A stretch of 64,000 nucleotides of DNA from CAMFTQ01 sp051881615 (GCA_051881615.1 JBJEQF010000005.1:11198-75197), one strand, 5' to 3'; shown: positions 1 through 8,511, counted from the stretch's first letter. Notes: generated from the sequence alone by a model not told the origin. Made by a program: numbers and translations.

Positions 1-114
1 GCCTACCTGCGACTTTTTGAAATAGTCATACAAAAAGCTGGTAGCTATCAATATGCTTGTGATAAGCACGGTCATTGCGACAATTAAAATAGAACGAAAG
101 ATTTTTTTGGTCAT
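1..114 (-). CDS. Sensor histidine kinase, N-terminal fragment (PhoR-like)
   Basis: Only the first 38 codons lie in the window; the gene runs off the left edge. The ATG shares four bases (ATGA) with the stop of the upstream response regulator gene, which shows translational coupling. The visible peptide begins with basic residues (MTKKIFRS) and continues into a hydrophobic stretch, as expected for the first transmembrane helix of a membrane-bound kinase. The position after pstSCAB-phoU and a PhoB/PhoP-type regulator makes a PhoR-type phosphate sensor the obvious guess. No catalytic domain is visible, so the kinase assignment rests on context. Confidence 0.75.
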   Translation of the reverse strand, partial: MTKKIFRSILIVAMTVLITSILIATSFLYDYFKKSQVG

Positions 115-785
115 TTCTTTTCCTCCATACGATAACCGACTCCAATTATCGTTTCAATATATGCTCCGGCTGTGCCGAGCTTATGGCGAAGGTTTTTTAT
201 GTGCATATCTACGGTTCTTGATTCGCCGAGATAATCTATTCCCCAGATTTCAGCTAAAAGCCTGTCACGTGAAAAAACAATACCCGGATTTTTCATAAAC
301 AGCTTTAACAGCTCAAACTCCTTGTAGGTTAACACCACGTTTTCGCCGTCAGCAGTTACACGATGCTCGTTATCGTTCAGCCTGATTTTACCCAGAGAAA
401 GTGTCATTTCTCTGTCATCGGGTGTACTGCGGCGAAGAACCGCCTTAATGCGTGATACCATTTCCATTACGCCGAACGGCTTTACAAGATAATCGTCAGC
501 GCCCGTATCAAGTCCCTGAATTTTATCCATTTCGGTTCCCTTTGCGGTAGCCATAATCACAGGGATTTTGCGCGTCTGAGGATTGCTTCTGATTTCCTTA
601 AGCACCTCTACTCCGTCCTTTTGAGGGAGCATAATGTCAAGCACTATCAAATCAGGCTTTTCGCTTTTAAGAGCCTTCAGCATAGAAACGCCGTCTGAAA
701 AGCCCTTTGCCTCAAAGCCTGTCTGTATCAGAGTATAAACCTCAATATCAAGAATGGTATTGTCATCATCAACACACCAGATCAT
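111..785 (-). CDS. phoP: OmpR/PhoB-family response regulator, phosphate regulon
   Basis: A 224-residue two-domain transcription factor. The N-terminal receiver domain (about 1-115) has the acidic pocket VDDD at residues 5-8, the phosphoacceptor Asp50 in LIVLDIMLP and the switch lysine in YLVKPFG. The C-terminal half is a winged-helix DNA-binding domain with the GVGYRMEE ending typical of OmpR/PhoB regulators. It lies 17 bases below phoU and overlaps the kinase gene by four bases. In Gram-positive bacteria such a regulator binds repeated TTTACA-like boxes, and such repeats occur upstream of pstS here. The phosphate role is inferred from this operon and site. Confidence 0.92.
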   Translation of the reverse strand: MIWCVDDDNTILDIEVYTLIQTGFEAKGFSDGVSMLKALKSEKPDLIVLDIMLPQKDGVEVLKEIRSNPQTRKIPVIMATAKGTEMDKIQGLDTGADDYLVKPFGVMEMVSRIKAVLRRSTPDDREMTLSLGKIRLNDNEHRVTADGENVVLTYKEFELLKLFMKNPGIVFSRDRLLAEIWGIDYLGESRTVDMHIKNLRHKLGTAGAYIETIIGVGYRMEEKK

Positions 786-802
786 ATTATTCCTCCGCTA
801 AA

Positions 803-1447
803 TCAGTCTTCCTTGTGAACACCTGTAACAGAAAACTCCACCCACTGTGCAATATTTACTGCGTGGTCTGCGATGCGTTCAAAGTATTTTGCTATCATAA
901 GAAGATCCAAAGCGTACTCGCCGTCAGCTGTGTTTTCGGAAATCATAGTTATCAGCATCTGCTTTACACGTACAAAGCAGTCGTCTACAACATCATCGTA
1001 CTCCGATACCGACTTTGCAAGGCTTAAATCCTGCTTAACATATGCGTCAATGCTGTCGGTAACCATTTTTATGCTTGCTTCTGCCATTTGGCGGATATCG
1101 TGACACTGCTCGCCTTTTCTGCCGTTGAGGTAGGTGATAATTTCGGCTATGTCCTCTGCCTGATCTCCTATTCTCTCCATATCCGTAACCATTTTCAGTG
1201 CTGCGGAAATCTGCCTGAGATCCCTTGCTACCGGCTGCTGCTGAAGTAAAAGCTTTAAACAAATTCCTTCAATTTCCCTCTCCATAAGGTCAATTTCGTG
1301 TCCTATGGGAGCTGCATCTTTAGAAATGTCAGAGCTGCCCTCAAGCAGCGCTTTGGCTACAAGTGCTATTATGCTCTCGCAGTTTGCACCCATTTCAATC
1401 ATTTTTCTGTTCAGCAATAAAAGCTGTTCGTCAAATCTGCTTCTCAT
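803..1447 (-). CDS. phoU: Phosphate transport regulator PhoU
   Basis: PhoU is a cytoplasmic, metal-binding helical protein that links the Pst transporter to the PhoR kinase and damps phosphate signalling. The 214-residue product has two repeated three-helix units, each with the conserved E/D-rich pattern, seen in RIGDQAEDIAE and again in YFERIADHAVNIAQW. The ATG at 1447 is chosen because an AGGAAGG site lies ten bases before it; an in-frame TTG three codons upstream sits on top of that site. It follows the pstB stop after one base, in the standard pst order. Confidence 0.95.
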   Translation of the reverse strand: MRSRFDEQLLLLNRKMIEMGANCESIIALVAKALLEGSSDISKDAAPIGHEIDLMEREIEGICLKLLLQQQPVARDLRQISAALKMVTDMERIGDQAEDIAEIITYLNGRKGEQCHDIRQMAEASIKMVTDSIDAYVKQDLSLAKSVSEYDDVVDDCFVRVKQMLITMISENTADGEYALDLLMIAKYFERIADHAVNIAQWVEFSVTGVHKED

Positions 1448-1448
1448 A

Positions 1449-2204
1449 TTATCCAAACCTTCCTGTAATGTAATCCTCTGTACGCTTATCTGTCGGCTGA
1501 GAAAACAGCTTCTCTGTCTGACCGTACTCTACAAGCTCGCCGAGCAAGAAAAACGCAGTGTTGTCAGAAATACGAACTGCCTGCTGCATATTATGTGTTA
1601 CCATAATTATAGTGTATTTTTCCTTTAATTGCAATGCAAGCTCTTCAATTCGTGAGGTAGAAATCGGGTCAAGCGCAGAGGTCGGCTCATCCATAAGAAG
1701 AACCTGCGGCTGTACGGCAAGCGCACGTGCTATACAAAGACGCTGCTGCTGACCGCCCGAAAGTCCGAGAGCGTTCTTTTTAAGTCTGTCCTTTACCTCC
1801 TCCCAGATAGCCGCGTCACGCAGAGCCTGCTCGACAATTTCATCAAGCTTTACCTTGTTTGTTGTACCGTGTGTGCGCGGACCGTAGGCTATATTATCAT
1901 ATATGCTCATAGGGAACGGATTAGGCTTTTGAAAAACCATTCCCACATCACGCCGCAGCTCGTTTACATCTACGCTTTTATCAAAAATGCTTTTTCCCTT
2001 GTAGCAAACCTCGCCCGTTATTCTTACGTTCGGTATAAGGTCGTTCATACGGTTGAGTGTTTTTATGAATGTTGATTTACCGCAGCCTGACGGACCGATA
2101 AAGGCTGTAATGCTTTTTTCGGGCATAGAAATACTTACATTCTTAAGCGCCTGAGTATTCCCGTACCACAAGCACAGATCTTTTGCAGTCATTATTTCGC
2201 TCAT
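1449..2204 (-). CDS. pstB: Phosphate ABC transporter ATP-binding protein PstB
   Basis: The ATPase that powers high-affinity phosphate import through PstC/PstA. The 251 residues contain the Walker A loop GPSGCGKST, the ABC signature LSGGQQQRLC, the Walker B LLMDEPTSALDP and the switch histidine in VTHNMQQA. Length and motif spacing are those of full-length PstB. Its ATG overlaps the pstA stop by four bases (ATGA), so the subunits are translationally coupled. Confidence 0.97.
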   Translation of the reverse strand: MSEIMTAKDLCLWYGNTQALKNVSISMPEKSITAFIGPSGCGKSTFIKTLNRMNDLIPNVRITGEVCYKGKSIFDKSVDVNELRRDVGMVFQKPNPFPMSIYDNIAYGPRTHGTTNKVKLDEIVEQALRDAAIWEEVKDRLKKNALGLSGGQQQRLCIARALAVQPQVLLMDEPTSALDPISTSRIEELALQLKEKYTIIMVTHNMQQAVRISDNTAFFLLGELVEYGQTEKLFSQPTDKRTEDYITGRFG

Positions 2205-3058
2205 ATGTTTCTCCTTTTGGCAAAGTATTTTTGAACTAACGATGCCGATAAATTTATCAGCAGAGTCAATATCATCAAAATTGCACCGATGGCAAAGGCT
2301 ACCTCAAATTCGCCCTCTTCCTTTGCATATACATAAAGTGCAACGGTAAGCGTAGCGCCCGGACTTATAAGTCCCGATATAATGTCGTTTAATGCGTGGG
2401 CAAAGCCTGCGGTAAACAGCAAAGCCGCCGATTCACCTAAAATACGTCCTATTGACAGAATACAGCCTGTTACAACACCGTCAACACAGCCGGGGATAAC
2501 AACTGTTCTGATTACTCTCCATTTGCCTGCGCCAAGACCGAAGGCTCCCTCACGGTAGCTTTGCGGTACTGTTTTTAGGCTTTCCTGAGTTGTACGCATT
2601 ACCGTAGGCAGATTCATAATAGCAAGCGTTAATGCACCTGCAAGAAGGCTTGTTCCGAAATTATTTGAAAAAAGCAGCATACCTACAAGTCCGTAAATAA
2701 TTGACGGAATACCCGAAAGCGTTTCTGCGGCATACTCTATCATTCCTACAATTTTCTTGTTTTTTGCATATTCAGTAAGATAAATCGCCGCGCCTACGCC
2801 AAGCGGCAGAACTATTACAAGCGTTGCAAGCACTATATAAAGAGTGTTTAAAATATCAGGCAGAATGCCTATTGTGCCTGCAAGGTAGCTCGGCTTTGTA
2901 GAGAGCAGTTCAAAGGTGACATTCGGCAGACCCCTTATCAGCACATACAAAAGCAGAAAAATAACAAGCGACGCTGTAAGCACTGTAGATAAAATCATAG
3001 CGGTACGCATTAAAATGATATATGCTTTTCTTTTTTTACCGATTTTACCGTTGATCAT
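2201..3058 (-). CDS. pstA: Phosphate ABC transporter permease PstA
   Basis: A 285-residue inner-membrane permease with six predicted helices and a basic cytoplasmic start (MINGKIGKKRKAY). The EAA-type loop that docks on PstB is visible around ESLKTVPQSYREGAFGLGAG. It forms a heterodimer channel with PstC. The start has a GGAGGGG site directly upstream and lies one base after the pstC stop. Nothing looks truncated. Confidence 0.95.
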   Translation of the reverse strand: MINGKIGKKRKAYIILMRTAMILSTVLTASLVIFLLLYVLIRGLPNVTFELLSTKPSYLAGTIGILPDILNTLYIVLATLVIVLPLGVGAAIYLTEYAKNKKIVGMIEYAAETLSGIPSIIYGLVGMLLFSNNFGTSLLAGALTLAIMNLPTVMRTTQESLKTVPQSYREGAFGLGAGKWRVIRTVVIPGCVDGVVTGCILSIGRILGESAALLFTAGFAHALNDIISGLISPGATLTVALYVYAKEEGEFEVAFAIGAILMILTLLINLSASLVQKYFAKRRNI

Positions 3059-3059
3059 T

Positions 3060-3932
3060 TTACCCCTCCTTGTTTCTCTTTAAAAAGAAGTTGAGCGTTG
3101 CGTTAATCAGCATTATGAACAGGAACAGAACAAGTGCGATTGAAAACAACGCATCTCTTTGCAGACTGCCGGGGCTTGAGTATGACATTTCACTTGCAAC
3201 AGCCGTTGTCAGAAAACGAACGCTCTCAAAAAGCGACGGCATATTCGCAACGTTGCCTGCTACCATCATAACAGCCATAGCTTCTCCGATTGCACGGCCT
3301 ACACCGAGTACTACAGCCGCCGCAATACCGCTTTTGGCGGCAGGAACAGATACTCTGAAGAAGGTTTCGGTAGGCGTTGCGCCGAGTGCAAGCGAAGCGT
3401 CCTCATATTCCCTTGGAACTGCGTCAAGCGATGTGATTGACACCTTGATGATGTTCGGCAATATCATAATTGCAAGAACGATTATTGCCGCAAGAAGGCT
3501 TGCGCCGTCAGGGACGTTGAAGATTTCTCTTATTCCGGGAACAAGCACAAGCATACCTACAAGACCGTAAACAACAGACGGAATACCGGCAAGCAGATTA
3601 ACAGCCGATTCTATAACGCTTCTGAGCCTTTTATTTGCTACCTTTGACAGAAACACTGCTGTAAAAAAGCCTATCGGCACACCTATAAGGATTGCGCCTG
3701 CCGTACCGTAAACGCTTGTCAGAATAAAGGGGAGAATTCCGTATTTCGGCTCTGCCGCTGTTGACGCCCACTGAGTGCCGAAGAGAAACTCAATAAGTCC
3801 GATTTTCTGAATAGCAGGAATACCCGATATTATAAGATAAATGGTGATGATTAAAACACAGCCTACAGTGATAAGTCCCAGAATAAGGAATATAGCGTAA
3901 ACAAAATTTTCAAATAATCTGTTTTTCTTCAT
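3060..3932 (-). CDS. pstC: Phosphate ABC transporter permease PstC
   Basis: Second membrane subunit of the phosphate importer, 290 residues from MKKNRLFENF. It carries about six hydrophobic helices and the cytoplasmic docking loop TSLDAVPREYEDASLALGA. The ATG at 3932 is preferred over an in-frame TTG twelve bases upstream because GAGGT lies seven bases before it and overlaps the TTG. About 100 bases separate it from pstS, a looser gap than elsewhere in the operon, which could allow extra pstS expression. Confidence 0.95.
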   Translation of the reverse strand: MKKNRLFENFVYAIFLILGLITVGCVLIITIYLIISGIPAIQKIGLIEFLFGTQWASTAAEPKYGILPFILTSVYGTAGAILIGVPIGFFTAVFLSKVANKRLRSVIESAVNLLAGIPSVVYGLVGMLVLVPGIREIFNVPDGASLLAAIIVLAIMILPNIIKVSITSLDAVPREYEDASLALGATPTETFFRVSVPAAKSGIAAAVVLGVGRAIGEAMAVMMVAGNVANMPSLFESVRFLTTAVASEMSYSSPGSLQRDALFSIALVLFLFIMLINATLNFFLKRNKEG

Positions 3933-4031
3933 AATTAACCTCAATAATATTAAAGCAAATACCGCACAATTAAAATGTGCGGTGTTGCCTTGAGTAGCGG
4001 TGAAAGATAACCGCCGATTATTATATGAACA

Positions 4032-4832
4032 TTATTTTACAGGAACAACGCCTGAGTCTGTGATGATTTTGTTGGCAGCCTCACTTGTGATGTAGCCAAA
4101 GAACTTCTTTGCGCTGTCTGATAATGCCTTGTCCTTGTTTGTTACAAGAACGAACGGACGCTGAATTACATATGTACCGTCCTTGATTGTAGCTTCGCTT
4201 GGTGCTACACCGCCGACTGTAAGAGCCTTTACTGTATCCTTAACCGATGCAAGAGATGCGTAACCGATAGCGTCTGGGTTGCTGCCTACAGTTGTGATAA
4301 CGTCACCTGTTGATGTAAGCTCCTGACGATATTTACATTTATCCTTTGTATCTGTGATTGACTCAAAGCCATCTCTTGTACCGCTGCCCGGCTCACGACC
4401 GATAATTACAATTTCTGCGTCCTTACCGCCGACCTCTTTCCAGTTTTTGATCTCGCCTGTGTAGATTTTTGCGATTTTCTCTACATCAAGGTCAGATACT
4501 GTGTTTGCAGGGTTTACGATGATTGCGATACCGTCTAAGGCAAGCGTTGTACCCTCAAGACCCTTTTCCTTTTCCTCATCCTTTAAGTTACGGCTTGAAA
4601 GTCCGATGTCGCATCTGCCCTCAAGAACTGCCTGAATACCTGCGCCTGAGCCTGTAGCGTTGTATGTAACTGTAACGCCTGTATCAGCCTGATATGCCTC
4701 GGCTAATGATGTAATAACCTTGTTCATCGAAGTTGAGCCATCTGTAGCAACTGACTCATTTGATGAAGAGCAACCTACCATTGCAGAACACATAAGAATT
4801 GCAGCAGCAAATAAACTAACGATCTTTTTCAT
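4032..4832 (-). CDS. pstS: Phosphate-binding lipoprotein PstS
   Basis: Extracellular phosphate receptor of the Pst system, first gene of the operon. The 266-residue precursor has a lipoprotein signal with basic start, hydrophobic core and lipobox-like AMVGC with Cys21. The mature part contains the phosphate-binding motif DGSTSMNKV and the REPGSGTRDGFE segment, both typical of PstS. A strong GAAAGGAG site precedes the ATG. Expression is probably induced by phosphate starvation through the repeated TTTACA boxes upstream. Confidence 0.96.
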   Translation of the reverse strand: MKKIVSLFAAAILMCSAMVGCSSSNESVATDGSTSMNKVITSLAEAYQADTGVTVTYNATGSGAGIQAVLEGRCDIGLSSRNLKDEEKEKGLEGTTLALDGIAIIVNPANTVSDLDVEKIAKIYTGEIKNWKEVGGKDAEIVIIGREPGSGTRDGFESITDTKDKCKYRQELTSTGDVITTVGSNPDAIGYASLASVKDTVKALTVGGVAPSEATIKDGTYVIQRPFVLVTNKDKALSDSAKKFFGYITSEAANKIITDSGVVPVK

Positions 4833-4907
4833 AATTTAAGATCTCCTTTCGTGATTTGACATATTTTGTTTTATTTTTGTTTTTGTTTGCTTTTTTGCTA
4901 CGGTTAC

Positions 4908-4962
4908 ATTCTAATAGTTCCCTGTAAAGTCCAAAAGCAGGTCTGTGTAAATTCGATGTAAA
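4908..4962 (-). promoter_or_regulatory. Candidate PhoP box and -10 element of pstS
   Basis: Read on the minus strand there are three exact TTTACA hexamers, at 4957-4962, 4946-4951 and 4923-4928. The first two are exactly 11 bases apart and the third is two turns (23 bases) further on. A TAGAAT -10 element (4908-4913) follows nine bases after the last repeat. This is the layout of Gram-positive PhoP sites, where TT(A/C/T)A(C/T)A repeats overlap the -35 region. Function is inferred. Confidence 0.7.
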
Positions 4963-5006
4963 ATAAAGCTTTATTGTATTTTGGGGAGTGTAATAAAAGC
5001 TTTATT
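4962..5006. repeat. Twin AT-rich palindromes upstream of the pst promoter
   Basis: A perfect 14-base palindrome AATAAAGCTTTATT (4962-4975) is followed 16 bases later by a near copy with one extra A (4992-5006). They lie just upstream of the candidate PhoP box. They could be regulator sites or hairpins; no T-run suggests termination. Confidence 0.5.
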
Positions 5007-5103
5007 CCCATCTTTGGCTTAGGTAGCTAAATATTATTCATCATTCATCATTCATTAAATCCAAACAGCCGTACGGTTTCTTCTCGAAATCACTCTTTCA
5101 AAC

Positions 5104-5131
5104 AAAAACGCTCCGCCAAAACAGCGGAGCG
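5104..5131 (-). terminator. Rho-independent terminator of pnp
   Basis: On the minus strand an 8-bp GC-rich stem (CGCTCCGC / GCGGAGCG, 5124-5131 with 5109-5116) with a 7-base loop is followed by TTTTTGTT. It starts about 20 bases after the pnp stop. Confidence 0.9.
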
Positions 5132-5151
5132 AATTTATTTGTATTAAAAAA

Positions 5152-7344
5152 TCAATGTCTGTTGTTTCTGAAGCTGCGTCTGTCGCCTCTTGGCTTGCGG
5201 CTGTTGTCGCCGTTATCCTCGGCTGTCATACCGTCAACCTCAATCAGAACGTCACGTCTTGACAGGTTAAGTCTGCCCTTGTCGTCAATTTCAAGCACCT
5301 TTACTCTGATAACATCGCCTACATTTACAACGTCTGTTACCTTGTCTGTACGCTTTACATCAAGCTGTGAAATGTGGCACAAGCCTTCTTTGCCCGGTGC
5401 AATCTCAACAAATGCACCGAAGTCCATAATTCTTGTAACCTTGCCTAAATAAATTGCACCCGGCTCGGGGTCAACTGCGATAGTGTTTACGATTTCGATA
5501 GCTCTGCGGCACTTGTCTGCATCAAGACCCGATACAAATACCTTGCCGTAATCGCCGTCCTCTTCAATGTCAATCTTAACCTCGCACTGAGCCTGAATTT
5601 CCTTGATAACCTTGCCGCTTTTACCGATAACCTCGCTGATTTTGTCGGCAGGAATTGTTGTGGTGAACATTTTCGGCGCATACTTAGAGATTTCCTCTCT
5701 CGGCTGTGCGATAGCCTTGAGCATAATTTCATCAAGGATATAAAGACGTGCCTTGTGCGTCTTTTCAAGAGCTTCCTTAACCATTTCGGGAGTAAGACCG
5801 CTGATTTTTAAGTCCATCTGAATAGCTGTGATACCGTCGTGTGTACCTGCTACCTTGAAGTCCATATCGCCGAAGAAGTCCTCAAGACCCTGAATGTCAA
5901 CCATAGTCATCCAACGCTCGCCCTCGGTGATAAGACCGCATGAAATACCTGCAACGGGAGCTTTAATCGGAACGCCTGCGTCCATAAGTGAAAGTGTTGA
6001 ACCGCAGATAGAGCCCTGTGAGGTTGAGCCGTTTGAAGAAAGAACCTCTGAAACAAGTCTTAACGCATACGGGAACTCCTCAACTGACGGAATAACAGGA
6101 ACAAGCGCACGTTCAGCCAATGCGCCGTGACCGATTTCACGTCTGCCGGGTCCTCTGCTTGGCTTTGTTTCGCCTACAGAGTAGCTCGGGAAGTTGTAGT
6201 GATGCATATATCTCTTTGACTCCTCGCCGTCAATGCCGTCAAGAAGCTGCTGGTCTGATACAGGGCCTAATGTTGTGATTGTAAGCACCTGTGTCTGTCC
6301 TCTTGTGAAAAGTCCTGAGCCGTGAACACGTGGAATAATGCCGACCTCGGAAGCAAGAGGACGGATGTCGTCCATTCCTCTGCCGTCAACACGCTTCTGC
6401 TCGTCAAGCAGCCAGCGGCGAACGATTGTCTTTTGTGTTTTATACATACACTCGTCAATCTTTGCTTCGCTGTCGGGGTAAATCTCGTCAAAATGCTCGT
6501 GAACCTTTTCGTAAATCGGCTTTAATCTTTCGTCACGGACTGTCTTGTCGTCTGTATCAAGAGCAAGCTTTACGTCCTCCTCTGCAAAAGCCTTGATAGA
6601 TTCGAACATATCGTGGTCAGGCTCGTTGCTCGGGTAGGTGAACTTTTCTTTGCCGATTTCTGCTTTGATTTCCTCAATAAAGCTGATGATTTTCTGGTTA
6701 GCCTCGTGGCCTGCCATAATTGCGTTATACATAACCTCATCGCTTACGCAGTCTGCACCGGCTTCAATCATAGCAATTCTTGAAGAAGTAGAAGCAACTG
6801 TTGTTGCCATTTTAGAAATTTTTCTCTGCTCTGCAGTGGGGTTGATGATGAACTCATCGTCAACAAGTCCTACAGAAACACCGCTTATCGGACCGTTCCA
6901 AGGAATATCCGAAATAGAAATTGCAATAGAAGTACCTACCATAGCTGCAATTTCAGGTGAGCAGTCGGGGTCAACGCTCATTACTGTGCATACAACAGAA
7001 ACATCGTTGCGCATATCCTTAGGGAACAACGGACGTATCGGGCGGTCAATAACACGGCTTACAAGGATAGCCTTATCTGTCGGTCTGCCCTCTCTCTTTA
7101 AAAAGCTGCCCGGAATTTTGCCCACCGAATATAGTTTTTCTTCAAAGTCAACAGAAAGCGGAAAAAAGTCAACGCCCTCTCTCGGCTTTGCCGCTGCTGT
7201 AACTGCAACGTGAACTGTTGTTTCGCCGTACCTTACAAGGCAGGCGCCGTTTGCAAGCTGTGTCATTTTGCCTGTTTCAACAACAAGCGGTCTGCCTGCA
7301 AAGTCTGTTTCAAAAACTCTGTAGTTGTCAAAGGTTTTTACCAT
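5152..7344 (-). CDS. pnp: Polyribonucleotide nucleotidyltransferase (PNPase)
   Basis: A 730-residue 3'-5' phosphorolytic exoribonuclease that degrades and processes RNA as a trimer in the cytoplasm. Two RNase PH-like domains are visible, the second with GRRE(I)GHGALAERAL and the phosphate-binding GSTSQGSICGS segment. They are followed by a KH domain (IGKSGKVIKEIQ, about residue 565) and an S1 domain (GKVTRIMDFGAFVEI, about 630-700). The start at MVKTFDNYRVF is chosen because AGGAGG lies nine bases before it; an upstream in-frame start would add 25 unrelated residues. It follows rpsO, the usual bacterial order. Confidence 0.97.
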   Translation of the reverse strand: MVKTFDNYRVFETDFAGRPLVVETGKMTQLANGACLVRYGETTVHVAVTAAAKPREGVDFFPLSVDFEEKLYSVGKIPGSFLKREGRPTDKAILVSRVIDRPIRPLFPKDMRNDVSVVCTVMSVDPDCSPEIAAMVGTSIAISISDIPWNGPISGVSVGLVDDEFIINPTAEQRKISKMATTVASTSSRIAMIEAGADCVSDEVMYNAIMAGHEANQKIISFIEEIKAEIGKEKFTYPSNEPDHDMFESIKAFAEEDVKLALDTDDKTVRDERLKPIYEKVHEHFDEIYPDSEAKIDECMYKTQKTIVRRWLLDEQKRVDGRGMDDIRPLASEVGIIPRVHGSGLFTRGQTQVLTITTLGPVSDQQLLDGIDGEESKRYMHHYNFPSYSVGETKPSRGPGRREIGHGALAERALVPVIPSVEEFPYALRLVSEVLSSNGSTSQGSICGSTLSLMDAGVPIKAPVAGISCGLITEGERWMTMVDIQGLEDFFGDMDFKVAGTHDGITAIQMDLKISGLTPEMVKEALEKTHKARLYILDEIMLKAIAQPREEISKYAPKMFTTTIPADKISEVIGKSGKVIKEIQAQCEVKIDIEEDGDYGKVFVSGLDADKCRRAIEIVNTIAVDPEPGAIYLGKVTRIMDFGAFVEIAPGKEGLCHISQLDVKRTDKVTDVVNVGDVIRVKVLEIDDKGRLNLSRRDVLIEVDGMTAEDNGDNSRKPRGDRRSFRNNRH

Positions 7345-7505
7345 TTTGAAATTCCTCCTGTAAAATTTTTTATATATCACAGGATTTTCCTCTGTCTTAG
7401 CAATAAAACCAAATGACAAACATCTGCTGTCACCTCGTTTTACCGCTAAAAAGCATTGGAAAAGCCTGTATACAACAATTAAAAATCAGTGCATTAAACC
7501 TAATT

Positions 7506-7535
7506 TAGGGCAAACAGCCAAAGCCGCTTGCCCTA
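7506..7535 (-). other. Stem-loop between rpsO and pnp
   Basis: An 8-bp stem (TAGGGCAA / TTGCCCTA) with a 14-base loop lies just after the rpsO stop. No T-run follows on the minus strand, so it is more likely an RNA processing or stabilising hairpin than a full terminator. In other bacteria the rpsO-pnp junction is an RNase processing site; that role here is inference. Confidence 0.5.
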
Positions 7536-7547
7536 ATACAGAAATAA

Positions 7548-7811
7548 TTACTTACGAATACCAAGTCTTGCGATAATTGAACGGTATCTTTCAATGTCAA
7601 CCTTGATAAGGTAGTTTAAAAGGCTTCTTCTCTGACCAACCATCATCAAAAGACCTCTGCGGCTGTGGTGATCCTTCTTGTGAACCTTTAAATGCTCTGT
7701 AAGAGTGTTGATTCTCTTTGTGAGAAGTGCAATCTGCACCTCAGGAGAACCTGTGTCGCCCTCGTGAAGAGCATATTCCTGCATAATAGCTTGCTTTTCT
7801 TCTTTTAACAT
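7548..7811 (-). CDS. rpsO: 30S ribosomal protein S15
   Basis: An 87-residue primary 16S rRNA-binding protein of the small subunit. The family signature is clear: GDTGSPEVQIALLT, the loop HKKDHHSRRGLL and the ending RYRSIIARLGIRK. The ATG at MLKEEKQ gives the family's usual length and has GGTGG upstream; a longer in-frame start would add 16 residues without similarity. The gene has its own consensus promoter and about 107 bases of folded leader, so it is probably autoregulated. Confidence 0.97.
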   Translation of the reverse strand: MLKEEKQAIMQEYALHEGDTGSPEVQIALLTKRINTLTEHLKVHKKDHHSRRGLLMMVGQRRSLLNYLIKVDIERYRSIIARLGIRK

Positions 7812-7860
7812 TATAATTCCACCTTTATAATTATTTGCCCGAAATTTAAAATCATTCACA

Positions 7861-7920
7861 GGTTAAGGTCGGTGTACGCCCTTTGGGCTTAGTCCAGAAT
7901 CCGTGAAAGGGGCTTTAACC
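7861..7920 (-). promoter_or_regulatory. Structured rpsO mRNA leader, candidate S15 autoregulatory element
   Basis: Between the rpsO promoter and its ribosome binding site the RNA can close an outer stem GGUUAA / UUAACC (7915-7920 with 7861-7866). Inside is a GCCC-AAA-GGGC hairpin (7878-7888) and a short possible helix between ACGG and CACCG, giving a branched shape. A segment GCCCCUUU near the 5' end could also pair with AAAGGGC, an alternative fold. S15 leaders that bind their own protein through a helical junction are known in several phyla. Confidence 0.6.
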
Positions 7921-7925
7921 TCGAC

Positions 7926-7954
7926 ATTATATCACATAGAAATAAAAATGTAAA
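7926..7954 (-). promoter_or_regulatory. Sigma-A promoter of rpsO
   Basis: On the minus strand TTTACA (7949-7954), a 17-base spacer and a perfect TATAAT (7926-7931). Transcription would start near 7919, placing the whole folded leader in the message. Confidence 0.85.
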
Positions 7955-8028
7955 GATTTTTACCAAAAATTTTTCTGCACAGCATCTGATAATAAAAACG
8001 TCAGCCTTAAAAAACTTTCGTTTCGGCT

Positions 8029-8415
8029 TTATTCTTCTTTGATTTTAAAATCGTTTTCAAGAATGTTTTGGAGCTTTATTTTATCATCTATACTCATCTG
8101 ACGTATTTTCATAATTATTTGCTTTTCGTATTCGTTCAAATCGTAAAACTTTAATTTGTTTATCGCGATTTTGCCCGAACCGCCGAATTCAGCCGCCTGC
8201 GCATAGGCATTATCATCTGTCGGAAACAAATCAACAACGCTTACGTTGAATATTTTTGCAAGCCTTGAGATAGTTTCAATATTAGGCTCAGTCTTGCCGA
8301 TTTCGTAGCAGGTATAGGTTGAACGGTCGATATTCAAAGCCTCGGCAACCTCACGCTGAGTAAGCTCCAGCTTTTTTCTGTACATCGTAAGCAAATCACC
8401 GATTCCTTTAGCCAT
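8029..8415 (-). CDS. XRE-family helix-turn-helix regulator
   Basis: A 128-residue cytoplasmic repressor-like protein. The N-terminal Cro/CI HTH is plain (residues about 8-62, including LTQREVAEALNIDRSTYTCYE and the following EPNIETISRLAKIFNV). The C-terminal half is helical and charged with no recognised ligand domain, and could serve for dimerisation. The start at MAKGIGDLL has AAGGGG upstream. Monocistronic and divergent from the polysaccharide deacetylase. Inverted ATTCGCA / TGCGAAT half-sites around its own promoter suggest autoregulation; target genes are unknown. Confidence 0.88.
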   Translation of the reverse strand: MAKGIGDLLTMYRKKLELTQREVAEALNIDRSTYTCYEIGKTEPNIETISRLAKIFNVSVVDLFPTDDNAYAQAAEFGGSGKIAINKLKFYDLNEYEKQIIMKIRQMSIDDKIKLQNILENDFKIKEE

Positions 8416-8452
8416 AGTGATCCCCTTTTCTATAAATATAACTTCAAAAATT

Positions 8453-8511
8453 ATTATATAAGACGAAATTCGCATTTTCAGTATTTGTGGATTTTTTGCA
8501 CAAGTGCGAAT
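8453..8511. promoter_or_regulatory. Putative promoter and operator of the XRE regulator
   Basis: A TATAAT on the minus strand (8453-8458) lies upstream of the regulator gene. ATTCGCA (8468-8474) and its exact reverse complement TGCGAAT (8505-8511) flank the expected -35 region. A related decamer, GAATTTCGTC here on the minus strand and GAAATTCGTC at 8701-8710, recurs just before the deacetylase promoter. Confidence 0.4.

Noticed and set aside
7345..7419. 25 extra residues at the N-terminus of PNPase
   Set aside because: No similarity to the family and the AGGAGG site clearly serves the ATG at 7344.
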